Assembly: GCA_019419645.1 (NCBI GenBank)
Contig: DXZN01000034.1
Coordinates: forward strand, 1-21,012
Length of the DNA stretch: 21,012 nt
Reading direction: 5' to 3'
From: Collinsella sp.
GTDB lineage: Bacteria; Actinomycetota; Coriobacteriia; Coriobacteriales; Coriobacteriaceae
How positions within the stretch are numbered: position 1 is the stretch's first letter; each line of letters begins with the position of its first letter. Below the pieces are notes generated by a model, which had not been told where the DNA came from, ran no database searches, and worked only from the letters and a program-made list of their open reading frames with translations. Position numbers and translations under genes: made by a program. Below, piece after piece: positions 6,845 to 14,665 of this stretch.

Positions 6845-8140
6845 ATGCTCGCCTTTTTACAAACCAACACACCCATCGTGATCTTCAACCAGATTGTCGT
6901 CACGCTGCTCACGGTCTGCTTCTTGTACCAGGTGGTCTTCTTTGTCATCGGTGCTCTCCGCGGCGAGGTCGCGCCTCCCAAGGCCAAAAAACTCCACCGG
7001 TATGCCTTCTTTATTGCAGCACACAACGAGGAGGCCGTTATCGCCAACCTCGTTCGCTCCATCAAGGACCAGGATTATCCGTCCGAGCTCATCGAAGTCT
7101 TCGTGGTCGCCGATGCTTGCACCGACAACACGGCGCAGCTCGCGCGCGAGGCCGGTGCCATTGTTTACGAGCGCAATGACCTGGCCCGCAAGGGCAAGAG
7201 CTGGGTCATGGACTTTGGTTTCGATCGCATTCTCAACGAGTATCCCGACACGTTTGAGGGCTACTTTATCTTCGATGCCGACAATGTTATCTCCCGCGAT
7301 TACGTCTCCAAGATGAATGATGCCTTTGACCAGGGCTTTCATGTGGTCACGAGCTATCGTAACTCCAAGAACTTCGGCAGTTCGTGGATTTCCTCTGCCA
7401 ACGCCACCTGGTATTTGCGTGAGGCCCGCTTCCTCAACAACGCGCGTAATATCTGCAAGACGTCCTGCGCCGTCTCGGGCTCGGGCTACCTTATCTCCGC
7501 CAGTGTTATCGAGGGCATGCACGGCTGGCAGTTCCATACACTGACCGAGGACATCCAGTTCACCACGTTCTGCGCCATTCACGGCATCCGCATCGGTTAT
7601 GCGCCGGCGGAGTTCTTTGACGAGCAGCCGGTGACGTTTAAGGCGTCCTGGAAACAGCGCATGCGCTGGACCAAGGGCTTCTACCAGGTCTTTTTTACCT
7701 ACGGCAAGCATCTGGTCAAATCGACCTTCCGCTACCATCGCTTTGCTGCCTACGACATGTTTATGACGATCGCCCCGGGTATGCTGCTATCGTTGATCTC
7801 GATGCTCGCTAATGCCACGTTCCTGATTGTGGGCGGTCTTTCGCACGGCTTCTTGGCCACCGAGGTCGAGATGCAGGCGTGTGCTGCTTCGCTCATTATG
7901 ACCTTTGCCATGATGTATCTGACCTTCTTTATCCTGGCGCTGCTTACGACTATCTTTGAGTACAAGCACATTCACTGTGCGCAAAAGTGGCGTCTGGTGA
8001 CTAACCTGTTTACCTTCCCGATCTTTATGTTCAGCTATATCCCCATCACGGTGGCCGCGCTGTTCCTGAAGGTCGACTGGGTCCCGACACAGCACGCCGT
8101 CAACGTTACCCTCGACGAAGTCATGCAAGGAGCCAAATAA
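6845..8140 (+). CDS. Membrane-bound family 2 glycosyltransferase
   Basis: This 431-residue protein has the layout of processive, membrane-embedded GT2 enzymes that transfer sugars from nucleotide-sugars to a growing glycan. A transmembrane segment at about 12-38 precedes the cytoplasmic catalytic domain. That domain shows AAHNEE near the start, Asp90 in the VVADACTDNT segment, the DxD-type DAD at 144-146, TED at 234-236 as the likely catalytic base, and QRMRW at 271-275, the QxxRW signature. At least three more membrane segments follow (about 300-330, 340-370 and 385-415). ATG 6845 has GGGAG 5 nt upstream. The gene stands alone: its neighbours are not polysaccharide genes, so neither the sugar nor the product can be named. 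It ends 8 nt before the palindromic terminator repeat. Confidence 0.9.
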   Translation: MLAFLQTNTPIVIFNQIVVTLLTVCFLYQVVFFVIGALRGEVAPPKAKKLHRYAFFIAAHNEEAVIANLVRSIKDQDYPSELIEVFVVADACTDNTAQLAREAGAIVYERNDLARKGKSWVMDFGFDRILNEYPDTFEGYFIFDADNVISRDYVSKMNDAFDQGFHVVTSYRNSKNFGSSWISSANATWYLREARFLNNARNICKTSCAVSGSGYLISASVIEGMHGWQFHTLTEDIQFTTFCAIHGIRIGYAPAEFFDEQPVTFKASWKQRMRWTKGFYQVFFTYGKHLVKSTFRYHRFAAYDMFMTIAPGMLLSLISMLANATFLIVGGLSHGFLATEVEMQACAASLIMTFAMMYLTFFILALLTTIFEYKHIHCAQKWRLVTNLFTFPIFMFSYIPITVAALFLKVDWVPTQHAVNVTLDEVMQGAK

Positions 8141-8148
8141 CCACCATC

Positions 8149-8189
8149 AAAACCACCATAAAGGGGACAGGCACCTTTGTGGTGGTTTT
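8149..8189 (+). repeat. Dispersed 41-bp palindromic repeat, copy B, placed as a terminator
   Basis: Outer arms AAAACCACCA (8149-8158) and TGGTGGTTTT (8180-8189), inner stem AAAGG / CCTTT (8160-8164 / 8174-8178) and loop GGACAGGCA (8165-8173) match copy A read from its own gene's strand at 39 of 41 positions. It begins 8 nt after the glycosyltransferase stop and ends in a T run, so it should terminate that transcript. An extra copy of the arm sequence, AACCACCAT, lies directly upstream at 8139-8147, 12 nt from its equivalent at 8151-8159. Confidence 0.85.
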
Positions 8190-8218
8190 TACGTTTGAGC
8201 GCTCAGTCGGGAGGTTCG

Positions 8219-8641
8219 ATGGTCTATATCCCATTTTGGATCTGCGTCTTTGCCGGTGCGGTGGTTGATGTCCGTGAGCGGCGGTTTCCGAATGCGCTTG
8301 CCGGCACGTGTGCCGTGGCGGCGTTTGCAGGCGTTTGGCTCGACAGAGGTGTTAACACGGCGCTTGACCACGCCGGTCTTGCGGTCATCGTCTACCTTGC
8401 CCTTGTGCTTCCTGAGTTGCTCTGGCGTCGTGTTCGCCACGCTCCCGGCATTGGCATGGGGGACGCCAAGGCGCTTTTTGCCCTTTGTACCTTCGATCCT
8501 CTGGGTGGTATCGTCGCGTTTGCGGTTGCGCTCATGGCCCTTGCTGCCGCCTGTCTCATCGCAAAATCGCGCTCCCTGCCTTTGCTGCCGTTTTTGGTGC
8601 CGATATTTGCCATAATCGAGGTCGTGGGTAGTACGCTGTAA
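8219..8641 (+). CDS. Minimal A24-type prepilin peptidase
   Basis: The 140-residue membrane protein carries both catalytic aspartates of the A24 (type IV prepilin / CpaA-TadV) family: Asp17 in DVRERRFPN (17-25) and Asp82 in GIGMGDAK, the GxGD motif. It lacks the N-terminal methylase domain of full PilD enzymes, like TadV-type peptidases. Such enzymes cut leader peptides of prepilins at the membrane. Hydrophobic segments lie near 4-16, 27-41, 51-68, 97-114 and 119-136. ATG 8219 is chosen because GGGAGG lies 4 nt upstream; a longer in-frame TTG start would fall inside the terminator repeat. No pilin, ATPase or secretin gene is nearby, so its substrates are encoded elsewhere. A single prepilin peptidase gene (Rv2551c) also lies in the aro region of Mycobacterium, though placed differently. 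Confidence 0.85.
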   Translation: MVYIPFWICVFAGAVVDVRERRFPNALAGTCAVAAFAGVWLDRGVNTALDHAGLAVIVYLALVLPELLWRRVRHAPGIGMGDAKALFALCTFDPLGGIVAFAVALMALAAACLIAKSRSLPLLPFLVPIFAIIEVVGSTL

Positions 8642-8672
8642 CCGTTTGCGCGCCCTTTTTAAGGAGCATGCC

Positions 8673-9920
8673 ATGGCAATCAATCAACAGACAGTCGACA
8701 TTAAGGCGCGTATGGATCGTATTCCTGCGGCGTTGTCGCCCGAACTGGTCGAGCGTATCGCTGCCGACCGCGCCTCGGGTGTCGTTAATCCCTATCGATG
8801 CGGTGACGACCAGGTCATCCGACGTGTCGATCGGGCTGCAGATGAGGGCACGCTCATGCGTCCGGCCTCCATGCGCGATACCGAAAAGATTCTTCATCTT
8901 CCTGCGTACACGCGTTATGCAGGCAAAACGCAGGTCTTTAGCTTTCGCAGCAACGACGACCTGTCGCGTCGCGGCCTGCACGTGCAGCTTGTCTCGCGCA
9001 TCGCTCGCGATATCGGACGTGCTCTGGGGCTCAACTGCGATCTGATCGAAGCGATTGGCTTAGGCCACGACTTGGGCCACACGCCCTTTGGCCATGCCGG
9101 CGAGCGCTTCCTCAACGATATTTACCACGAGCGCACGGGTCGCTACTTTTTCCATAACGTGCAGTCGGTCCGCGTGCTCGACGCCCTGTACGGCCGCAAC
9201 GTGTCGCTCCAGACGCTCGACGGCGTGCTATGCCACAACGGCGAGTACGAACAGCGCGTTTTTGAGCTCTCGGACATGGGTTCCTTTGGCCAGTTCGACC
9301 GAACCGTCGAGGAATGCATTGCCACAGGCTATAGCGCGATTGAGCACCTGCGTCCCATGACACTCGAGGGCTGTGTGGTGCGTATCTCGGATATCCTTGC
9401 CTACGTGGGGCGCGATCGCCAAGACGCCATTGCGGCAGGCCTGCTGTCACCTGACGCTTTTGACGATGGCCTGGGCGGAGGATACAACAGCTGGATCCTC
9501 ACGCATGCCTCCATCGATATCGTCGAGCACAGCTATGGCAAGCCACGCATCGAGATGAGCGAGGACCTGTTTGAGGAGATCCGCCGAGCCAAACGCGAGA
9601 ACTACGAGAAGATCTATAGCAAGGGCGGCATTGAAGGCGACTCCGAAGCGGAGCTGCGCGAGGCCTTCGAAAAGCTCTACGACCGTTGCCTGCAGGATAT
9701 AAACGAAGGCAACGAGTCTTCTTACATCTTTAAGCACCACATTTCTCGCATTGAGCGGCAGCTTTCCTACTACGAACGCACCTATGCCTGGCAGGACGAT
9801 ATAGATCAGACCGTAGTGGATTACATTGCGAGCATGACAGATGGCTATTTCTGCGAGCTCACGAGCAAGCTGTTCCCGGGCTTGAAGTTTCCGCACCGTA
9901 CCTATATTAACGAACGGTAG
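8673..9920 (+). CDS. dgt: dGTPase-like deoxynucleoside triphosphate triphosphohydrolase (HD domain)
   Basis: This enzyme family hydrolyses dNTPs to deoxynucleoside and triphosphate, controlling dNTP pools. The 415-residue protein shows the HD metal-binding set: His103 (GLHVQLVSRI), His132-Asp133 (GLGHDLGHTPFGH) and Asp240 (RISDILAYVGRD). The N-terminal part contains the SMRDTEKILH and YAGKTQVF segments typical of dGTPase-like proteins, and VLCHNGEY stands where the family usually has a conserved His-Asn. ATG 8673 is used because AAGGAG lies 6 nt upstream. It follows the prepilin peptidase gene by 31 nt and may share its transcript. Substrate range among dNTPs is not predictable here. Confidence 0.9.
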   Translation: MAINQQTVDIKARMDRIPAALSPELVERIAADRASGVVNPYRCGDDQVIRRVDRAADEGTLMRPASMRDTEKILHLPAYTRYAGKTQVFSFRSNDDLSRRGLHVQLVSRIARDIGRALGLNCDLIEAIGLGHDLGHTPFGHAGERFLNDIYHERTGRYFFHNVQSVRVLDALYGRNVSLQTLDGVLCHNGEYEQRVFELSDMGSFGQFDRTVEECIATGYSAIEHLRPMTLEGCVVRISDILAYVGRDRQDAIAAGLLSPDAFDDGLGGGYNSWILTHASIDIVEHSYGKPRIEMSEDLFEEIRRAKRENYEKIYSKGGIEGDSEAELREAFEKLYDRCLQDINEGNESSYIFKHHISRIERQLSYYERTYAWQDDIDQTVVDYIASMTDGYFCELTSKLFPGLKFPHRTYINER

Positions 9921-9935
9921 TTCGTATATTTTCGG

Positions 9936-9941
9936 TATACT
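9936..9941 (+). promoter_or_regulatory. -10 element, probable rarA promoter
   Basis: TATACT matches the -10 consensus closely and would start transcription near 9948, about 30 nt before the preferred rarA start. The -35 region is not convincing. Confidence 0.45.
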
Positions 9942-9979
9942 GTAGGTGAAAACGTTTTTGATTGATGCACGGGATGGCT

Positions 9980-11329
9980 ATGGACGACCTTTTTTCTGCT
10001 TCGACGCGTGAGCGTTCCTTTCAGAATGCGCCGCTTGCGGTGCGCATGCGCCCCAATTCGCTCGACGAGTACGTGGGCCAGCAAAAGGCCGTCGGTAAGG
10101 GCTCGTGGTTGCGTGCCGCAATTGAGCACGACGTGCTGTCGAGTGTGATTCTGTACGGGCCGGCCGGAACGGGGAAGACGACGCTGGCCCACATTATCGC
10201 CAACCATACCAAGAGCGAGTTTGTCGAGGTCAGCGCCGTGACGGGCACTGTAAAGGACCTTCGTCGCGTGATTGACGAGGCCAAGACGCGCCTGAATACC
10301 TACGACCGCCGCACCATTCTTTTCATCGATGAGATTCACCGTTTTTCGAAGTCGCAGCAGGATGCCCTGCTGCATGCAGTTGAGAACCGTACCGTCATTA
10401 TGATTGGCGCTACGACGGAGAACCCGTACTTCGAGGTCAACTCGGCATTGCTCTCGCGCGGTCGCGTGGTGGAACTTGAGCATCTTAAAGACGAGGATAT
10501 CGCCACGCTTATTGAGCGTGCGCTCGAGGCGCCGCAGGGTTTGAACGGTAAGTTCTCGGCCGATGAGGATACGGTTAAGACCATTTGCACACTGGCAGCG
10601 GGTGACGCTCGATCGGCGCTCACGACGCTTGAGCTTGCGAGCGAGATTGCCGTCACGCGCCCCGATACCGAGGGAACGCCCGCGCCGGCGGCGGGGGAGC
10701 GCTATCCCATCACTGTTGACGACGTGAAGATTGCCAATCCGCGCCGTGGCTTTTCGTACGACAAAAACGGTGACATGCACTACGACATCATCAGTGCGTT
10801 TATTAAGTCTATGCGCGGTAGCGACCCCGATGCCACGATTTATTGGCTCGCGCGCATGATTGACGCGGGGGAGGATCCTAAGTTTATCGCTCGTCGTATT
10901 ATGATTCAGGCTTCTGAGGATGTTGGCAACGCCGACCCACAGGCGCTTTTGGTGGCACATGCCGCGTTTAAGTCTGCCGAGGTCATTGGCTATCCCGAGT
11001 GCCGTATTAATCTGGCTCAGGCTGCTCTCTATGTGTGCTTGGCGCCTAAATCGAACGCGTGCGAGGCTTCGATCGATGCGGCGTTGGCCGATATTCATTC
11101 AAGTGGGCTCCGCGAGGTGCCGAGTTATCTGCGCGATCGTCATCGCCCGGGCAGCGACGAATACGGTGTGTATAAGTATCCGCATGATTATCCCGAAGGC
11201 TGGGTCGATCAGCGTTATTTGCCCGAGGGGCTGGAGCGCGGTGCGTTTTGGCAGCCTGCGGGCCGTGGCTGGGAAGAGTGGCGCGTAGAGCAAAGCGAGC
11301 GCGACCGTAGCGGGAATGCACCGAAGTAG
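9980..11329 (+). CDS. rarA: Replication-associated recombination AAA+ ATPase RarA (MgsA)
   Basis: RarA is a clamp-loader-like AAA+ ATPase acting at stalled replication forks. The 449-residue frame from ATG 9980 begins MDDLFSAS and continues NAPLAVRMRP, as family members usually do. Walker A is GPAGTGKT (60-67), Walker B is ILFIDEIHRF with Asp117-Glu118, sensor 1 lies in GATTENPYFE, and the GDARSAL segment matches the sensor 2 region. The C-terminal tetramerisation part is intact (RRGFSYD, SMRGSDPDA, YWLARMIDAGEDP, SEDVGNADP). In-frame ATGs at 9965 and 9974 are possible; none has a strong ribosome site. In M. tuberculosis the orthologue (Rv2559c) likewise lies shortly before alaS, so the placement fits actinobacterial synteny. 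Confidence 0.96.
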   Translation: MDDLFSASTRERSFQNAPLAVRMRPNSLDEYVGQQKAVGKGSWLRAAIEHDVLSSVILYGPAGTGKTTLAHIIANHTKSEFVEVSAVTGTVKDLRRVIDEAKTRLNTYDRRTILFIDEIHRFSKSQQDALLHAVENRTVIMIGATTENPYFEVNSALLSRGRVVELEHLKDEDIATLIERALEAPQGLNGKFSADEDTVKTICTLAAGDARSALTTLELASEIAVTRPDTEGTPAPAAGERYPITVDDVKIANPRRGFSYDKNGDMHYDIISAFIKSMRGSDPDATIYWLARMIDAGEDPKFIARRIMIQASEDVGNADPQALLVAHAAFKSAEVIGYPECRINLAQAALYVCLAPKSNACEASIDAALADIHSSGLREVPSYLRDRHRPGSDEYGVYKYPHDYPEGWVDQRYLPEGLERGAFWQPAGRGWEEWRVEQSERDRSGNAPK

Positions 11330-11429
11330 CTGCTGATAATTTTGTCCCACGTTGCTGCTCTTGGCATGTTCGGTCCCCTTTGGGGTACCATGGAAAGCGT
11401 TTGTATTTCGATTCCTTTGGGAGGCTTGT

Positions 11430-12017
11430 ATGAGTCCCATTCAAATCGCCTTGCTGCTGCTTGCCGTTGCCGGCGTGTGGGCTATCGTTGAGCTTGCGCT
11501 TACCCTGCGCAAAACCCGCACCGTTGTCGACTCGCTCGACAAGACGGTAACCGACCTCAACAATACGATTGCCGAGGCGCAGCCCGTAGTGGCAAAGCTT
11601 GATGGCGCCGTTGACGAGCTTACGCCGGCACTTGCCCAGATGGAGCCGCTCCTCAAGTCGAGCAAGACTGCCGTTGATGCTCTGACGTCTAACCTCGTTG
11701 AGGTTGAGGCGGTCGTTCGCGACATTTCCGAGGTCACGGGCAGCGTGGCCGAGGCCAGCAATGCCGTATCGAGCGTGACTGATTCTGCTGCTGGCGCCGT
11801 GCAGAAGCTCTTCAATAAGGTGAAGGCTCCTGCAGCCGACGCCGATCGCAAGCTCGCCGCTGCCGCTGCCGAGGCCGAGCAGCCCACTGAGCGCGTTCTG
11901 ATTGGCGACGACGATGCCGCTGCTGACGACGATGATGTTCAGAAGCCCGCTGCTAAGCCTGCTCAGTATTACACCTATACGCCTGCCGAGACCTCCGAGG
12001 AGTCCTGCGATGAGTAG
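11430..12017 (+). CDS. DUF948-like membrane-anchored coiled-coil protein
   Basis: The 195-residue product has one N-terminal membrane segment (about residues 4-24), then a long helical region (about 28-135) rich in heptad-like Val/Leu spacing. The sequence is typical of DUF948 proteins, for example repeated VDSLDKTV, DLNNTIAEAQPV and LDGAVDELTP units. The tail after about 140 is Ala-rich and acidic and probably unstructured. Function is unknown. Actinobacterial genomes commonly carry a DUF948 gene just upstream of alaS, which supports the assignment. ATG 11430 has GGGAGG about 5 nt upstream. The last 8 nt overlap the anti-sigma gene, so the products are translationally coupled. A dyad GGTCCCC / GGGGTACC lies upstream at 11372-11389. 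Confidence 0.75.
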   Translation: MSPIQIALLLLAVAGVWAIVELALTLRKTRTVVDSLDKTVTDLNNTIAEAQPVVAKLDGAVDELTPALAQMEPLLKSSKTAVDALTSNLVEVEAVVRDISEVTGSVAEASNAVSSVTDSAAGAVQKLFNKVKAPAADADRKLAAAAAEAEQPTERVLIGDDDAAADDDDVQKPAAKPAQYYTYTPAETSEESCDE

Positions 12018-12387
12018 CGAAGCAACCTGCCCCATTACGCTGAGCGTTGCCGGTGATCCGCGTCTCGCGCGCTTGGTGCGCATGACGGCCGCCAACGTCG
12101 GCGCCCTGTGCTCTATGTCCGTCGATCGCATCGAGGACATTCGTATGGCTGCCGAAGAAGCCTTCATCTTTGGCTGCACGGCTGTTGATTCCGACGATAT
12201 CTCGATCAAATTCGATGTCGACGAATCGCATGTGGGCATGACCTTTACCTTTGGCGACCAGGCGACTGTCGATGAGGATGACCAGGCTGCCGTGTATGCC
12301 GAGCTCATTTTGGCGAGTGTGTGCGACTCCTACGAAAAGACTACAGCGCCCCTAACGCTTTCCCTCGACCTCAAGGCGGATATCTAA
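12010..12387 (+). CDS. RsbW/SpoIIAB-like anti-sigma factor, degenerate ATP-binding site
   Basis: The 125-residue protein sits directly before a SigB/SigF-type sigma gene, where such sigma factors usually have their GHKL-fold anti-sigma kinase. The helix DIRMAAEEAF (43-52) matches the N-box region of RsbW/SpoIIAB proteins. The Asn that should follow three positions after the Ala-flanked Glu is Phe54, the usual His four residues later is Ala58, and the G1 box (DxGxG) is replaced by FGDQATVDEDDQ (81-92). It therefore probably does not bind ATP or phosphorylate an antagonist. Sigma binding is inferred from context. ATG 12010 has AGGAG about 8 nt upstream inside the DUF948 gene. The stop is one base before the sigma start. 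Confidence 0.65.
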   Translation: MSSEATCPITLSVAGDPRLARLVRMTAANVGALCSMSVDRIEDIRMAAEEAFIFGCTAVDSDDISIKFDVDESHVGMTFTFGDQATVDEDDQAAVYAELILASVCDSYEKTTAPLTLSLDLKADI

Positions 12388-12388
12388 T

Positions 12389-13180
12389 ATGACCGAACGC
12401 TCCCGGAGCGGCAAGACCGCTTGGGACAAGGAGAAAACCCGCGAGCTGTTTCGTCGTTATAAGGAGACCGGTGATCCGGATGCCCGCGAGCAGCTCGTCA
12501 TGTCCCATATGAACCTGGTAAGGTTTCTTGCCAACAAATTCAAGAACCGCGGCGAGCCGCTCGATGACCTTTTGCAGGTCGGGTACTTGGGCTTGCTCAA
12601 GGCTATCGATCGCTTTGATCCCGAGCGCGGACTCGAGTTCACGACGTTTGCCACGCCCACCATCTTGGGCGAGATTAAGCGCCACTTCCGCGACAAGGGC
12701 TGGAGTGTGCGCGTGCCGCGTCGTCTGCAGGAGCTCTCTGCCAAGGTTAACCAGGCCACCGACAAGCTCACCAACGAGCTTCAGCGTTCGCCCAAGGTTG
12801 AGGAAATCGCCGATTATCTTGGCGTAACCGTCGACGAGGTGCTCGAAGCCATGGAATCGTCCTCGGCCTACACCTCGGTGCCCATCGAGGCTCCCGGTGC
12901 GTCCGATTCCGATGATGCGCCTTCGATTCTCGATCGTTACGCCGACGATGACAACGAGCTCGACTTTACCGATGACCGTCTGGTAATCGAGGAAGCCATC
13001 CGCGATTTCTCGCCGCGCGAGCGCGAGGTTATCGAGCTGCGTTTTGTGAAGGGCATGACCCAGATCGAGATTGCCAAGAAGCTGGGCATCTCGCAGGTGC
13101 AGGTTTCGCGTCTGCTGCGCCGCACGCTTAAGAAGATTCAAGATAAGATCGACCCCGACGGAGTGATGGTTCGTTCATGA
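12389..13180 (+). CDS. SigB/SigF/SigG-type RNA polymerase sigma factor
   Basis: This 263-residue group 3 sigma-70 protein directs RNA polymerase to alternative promoters, in this family typically for stress or development. Region 2 spans about 32-112, with DDLLQVGYLGLLKAIDRFDP and the -10 recognition part ending in WSVRVPRRLQEL. Region 3 spans about 113-165. An acidic linker (about 170-195, ASDSDDAP, YADDDNE) follows. Region 4 spans about 205-255, with the helix-turn-helix MTQIEIAKKLGISQVQVSRL. The RVPRRLQE motif is characteristic of the SigB/SigF group. The gene is coupled to the upstream anti-sigma gene (one-base gap) and overlaps the downstream permease by ATGA, so all are co-expressed. 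I cannot say whether it corresponds to SigB or SigF. Confidence 0.93.
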   Translation: MTERSRSGKTAWDKEKTRELFRRYKETGDPDAREQLVMSHMNLVRFLANKFKNRGEPLDDLLQVGYLGLLKAIDRFDPERGLEFTTFATPTILGEIKRHFRDKGWSVRVPRRLQELSAKVNQATDKLTNELQRSPKVEEIADYLGVTVDEVLEAMESSSAYTSVPIEAPGASDSDDAPSILDRYADDDNELDFTDDRLVIEEAIRDFSPREREVIELRFVKGMTQIEIAKKLGISQVQVSRLLRRTLKKIQDKIDPDGVMVRS

Positions 13181-14586
13181 GTGAGCACCCCCAACAAATC
13201 GACCGCACGCTTCGCGATACCCGTATTCTGACGCTGCGCATTTGGGGCGTCGTCGGCTGCATTGTCATCGCTGCCGTCATCTTTAACCTTATGGGCATCC
13301 TGGCACCGGTCATCGAGTTTTTGGCAGTCGGTTCCATCATCGCTTTTGTCATGTCGCCGATCACCAACTGGCTCGAGCATCACGGCGTGAATCGCGGCAT
13401 CGGTTCGCTTATCGCGCTCATTGTGGTTGTTGCCGTGCTCGTCGGCGTCGTCTGCATCCTCTCGCCTATTTTGCTCGGTCAAATCATGGAAGTCCTGAGC
13501 CGCCTGCCCGAGCAGCTTCGTGTTGCGGGTGGCGACCTCAACGAGATGGTCTCGCATGTCAAGACGCTCAACAACACGCCGCTCATGGAGTATTTGGACG
13601 ATAATCTTTCGACGCTGGTTACCGTGGCATCGAAGTATGTGTCTCAGATCGCTGCCGAGCTTGGCCGCGGTGTGTTCCCACTCATCACCAATACGGCCTC
13701 GCAGCTGTTCGTTATCTTCCTTGGTCTGGTGCTTGCCTACTGGATGGCCTGCGACTACCCTCGCATGCACCACGAGATTTGCACCATCATCGGTCAGGAG
13801 AAGGAGACCTCGTACCGCTTTATGGTCGCCATCCTTTCTCGCTCTGTCGGCGGTTACATGCGCGGTATGGTCGTGACGTCCATCTGCGGTGGTTTCCTCG
13901 CTTTTATCGGTTTTATGATTATCGGCCATCCGTATGCGGCTCTCATGGCTATTTTTACCGGCATCATGCATTTGGTTCCGGTCGTCGGCCCTTGGGTGAG
14001 CGCGGCAATCGCCACAGTGCTCGGTTTCATGTTCAGCCCCATGTTGGCGTTGTGGACGCTCATCGTGACGATGGTCGCGCAAAACGTCACCGATAACGTG
14101 ATTTCGCCTAAGGTCATGCAGAGCTCGGTGCAGGTGCATCCCATCATGAGCCTCACGGCGCTCGTTATTGGCTCGGCACTCATGGGGCCCATCGGCATGA
14201 TTATTGCCATCCCGCTGTGTGCGGCCCTCAAGGGTATCTTCGTGTACTACTTCGAGAATGAGACCGGCCGTCAGCTTGTGGCCTATGACGGCGCCGTGTT
14301 TAAGGGCACGCCGTATCGCGATGCCGAGGGCAACCCGGTCGCCGCCTACGACGCGCTTGGGGACGATACGTTCATCTATGAGTCCGAGCTCATCGGTAAC
14401 GAGACTGCGCCCGAGGCCAAAGCTATGCCCAAGCCCGAGCTCGATAATCCTTGGATCAAGCTTTCGGACCTGCAGCCCGATGCCACGGGCTTCTTCAAGA
14501 ACCCCTTCGCCAAGGATGATGATTCCAACACGGATGACGACACCAAAACCGGCATCGACGGCTCCATGGACGATGACGACAAGTAG
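13177..14586 (+). CDS. AI-2E family (TqsA/YdiK/PerM-like) transporter
   Basis: The 469-residue integral membrane protein matches the AI-2E transporter family. Members export autoinducer-2 or act as Na+/H+ or other exchangers; the substrate is unknown here. Three membrane segments lie in the first 100 residues, then a soluble amphipathic stretch (about 105-165), then about five more segments with the typical FTGIMHLVPVVGPW and HPIMSLTALVIGSALMGPIG motifs. After about residue 360 a roughly 110-residue hydrophilic tail follows, ending in an Asp-rich run (DDDSNTDDD, DDDDK). The start overlaps the sigma stop (ATGA). Co-transcription suggests it could be linked to the sigma regulon, but this is inference. 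Confidence 0.88.
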   Translation: MSEHPQQIDRTLRDTRILTLRIWGVVGCIVIAAVIFNLMGILAPVIEFLAVGSIIAFVMSPITNWLEHHGVNRGIGSLIALIVVVAVLVGVVCILSPILLGQIMEVLSRLPEQLRVAGGDLNEMVSHVKTLNNTPLMEYLDDNLSTLVTVASKYVSQIAAELGRGVFPLITNTASQLFVIFLGLVLAYWMACDYPRMHHEICTIIGQEKETSYRFMVAILSRSVGGYMRGMVVTSICGGFLAFIGFMIIGHPYAALMAIFTGIMHLVPVVGPWVSAAIATVLGFMFSPMLALWTLIVTMVAQNVTDNVISPKVMQSSVQVHPIMSLTALVIGSALMGPIGMIIAIPLCAALKGIFVYYFENETGRQLVAYDGAVFKGTPYRDAEGNPVAAYDALGDDTFIYESELIGNETAPEAKAMPKPELDNPWIKLSDLQPDATGFFKNPFAKDDDSNTDDDTKTGIDGSMDDDDK

Positions 14587-14636
14587 CGGGGTAATTCGGG
14601 CTAACATTCATACGCGCTAACATGCAATTTCGCTGA

Positions 14637-14665
14637 AGGGCCGGCATTGTCCGGCCCTCTTTTTT
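14637..14665 (+). terminator. Intrinsic terminator of the DUF948-sigma-permease operon
   Basis: AGGGCCGG (14637-14644) / CCGGCCCT (14651-14658) forms a perfect 8-bp GC-rich stem with a 6-nt loop, followed by C and six T residues. Confidence 0.93.

Noticed and set aside
8177..8218. Longer TTG-initiated form of the prepilin peptidase
   Set aside because: The start would lie within the palindromic terminator. ATG 8219 has a GGGAGG ribosome site.
11372..11389. Dyad GGTCCCC / GGGGTACC as an operator or SigB-type promoter (GTTT and GGGTA boxes)
   Set aside because: The spacing between possible GTT and GGGGTA boxes is too short for a SigB-type promoter, and a single short dyad is weak evidence for an operator.
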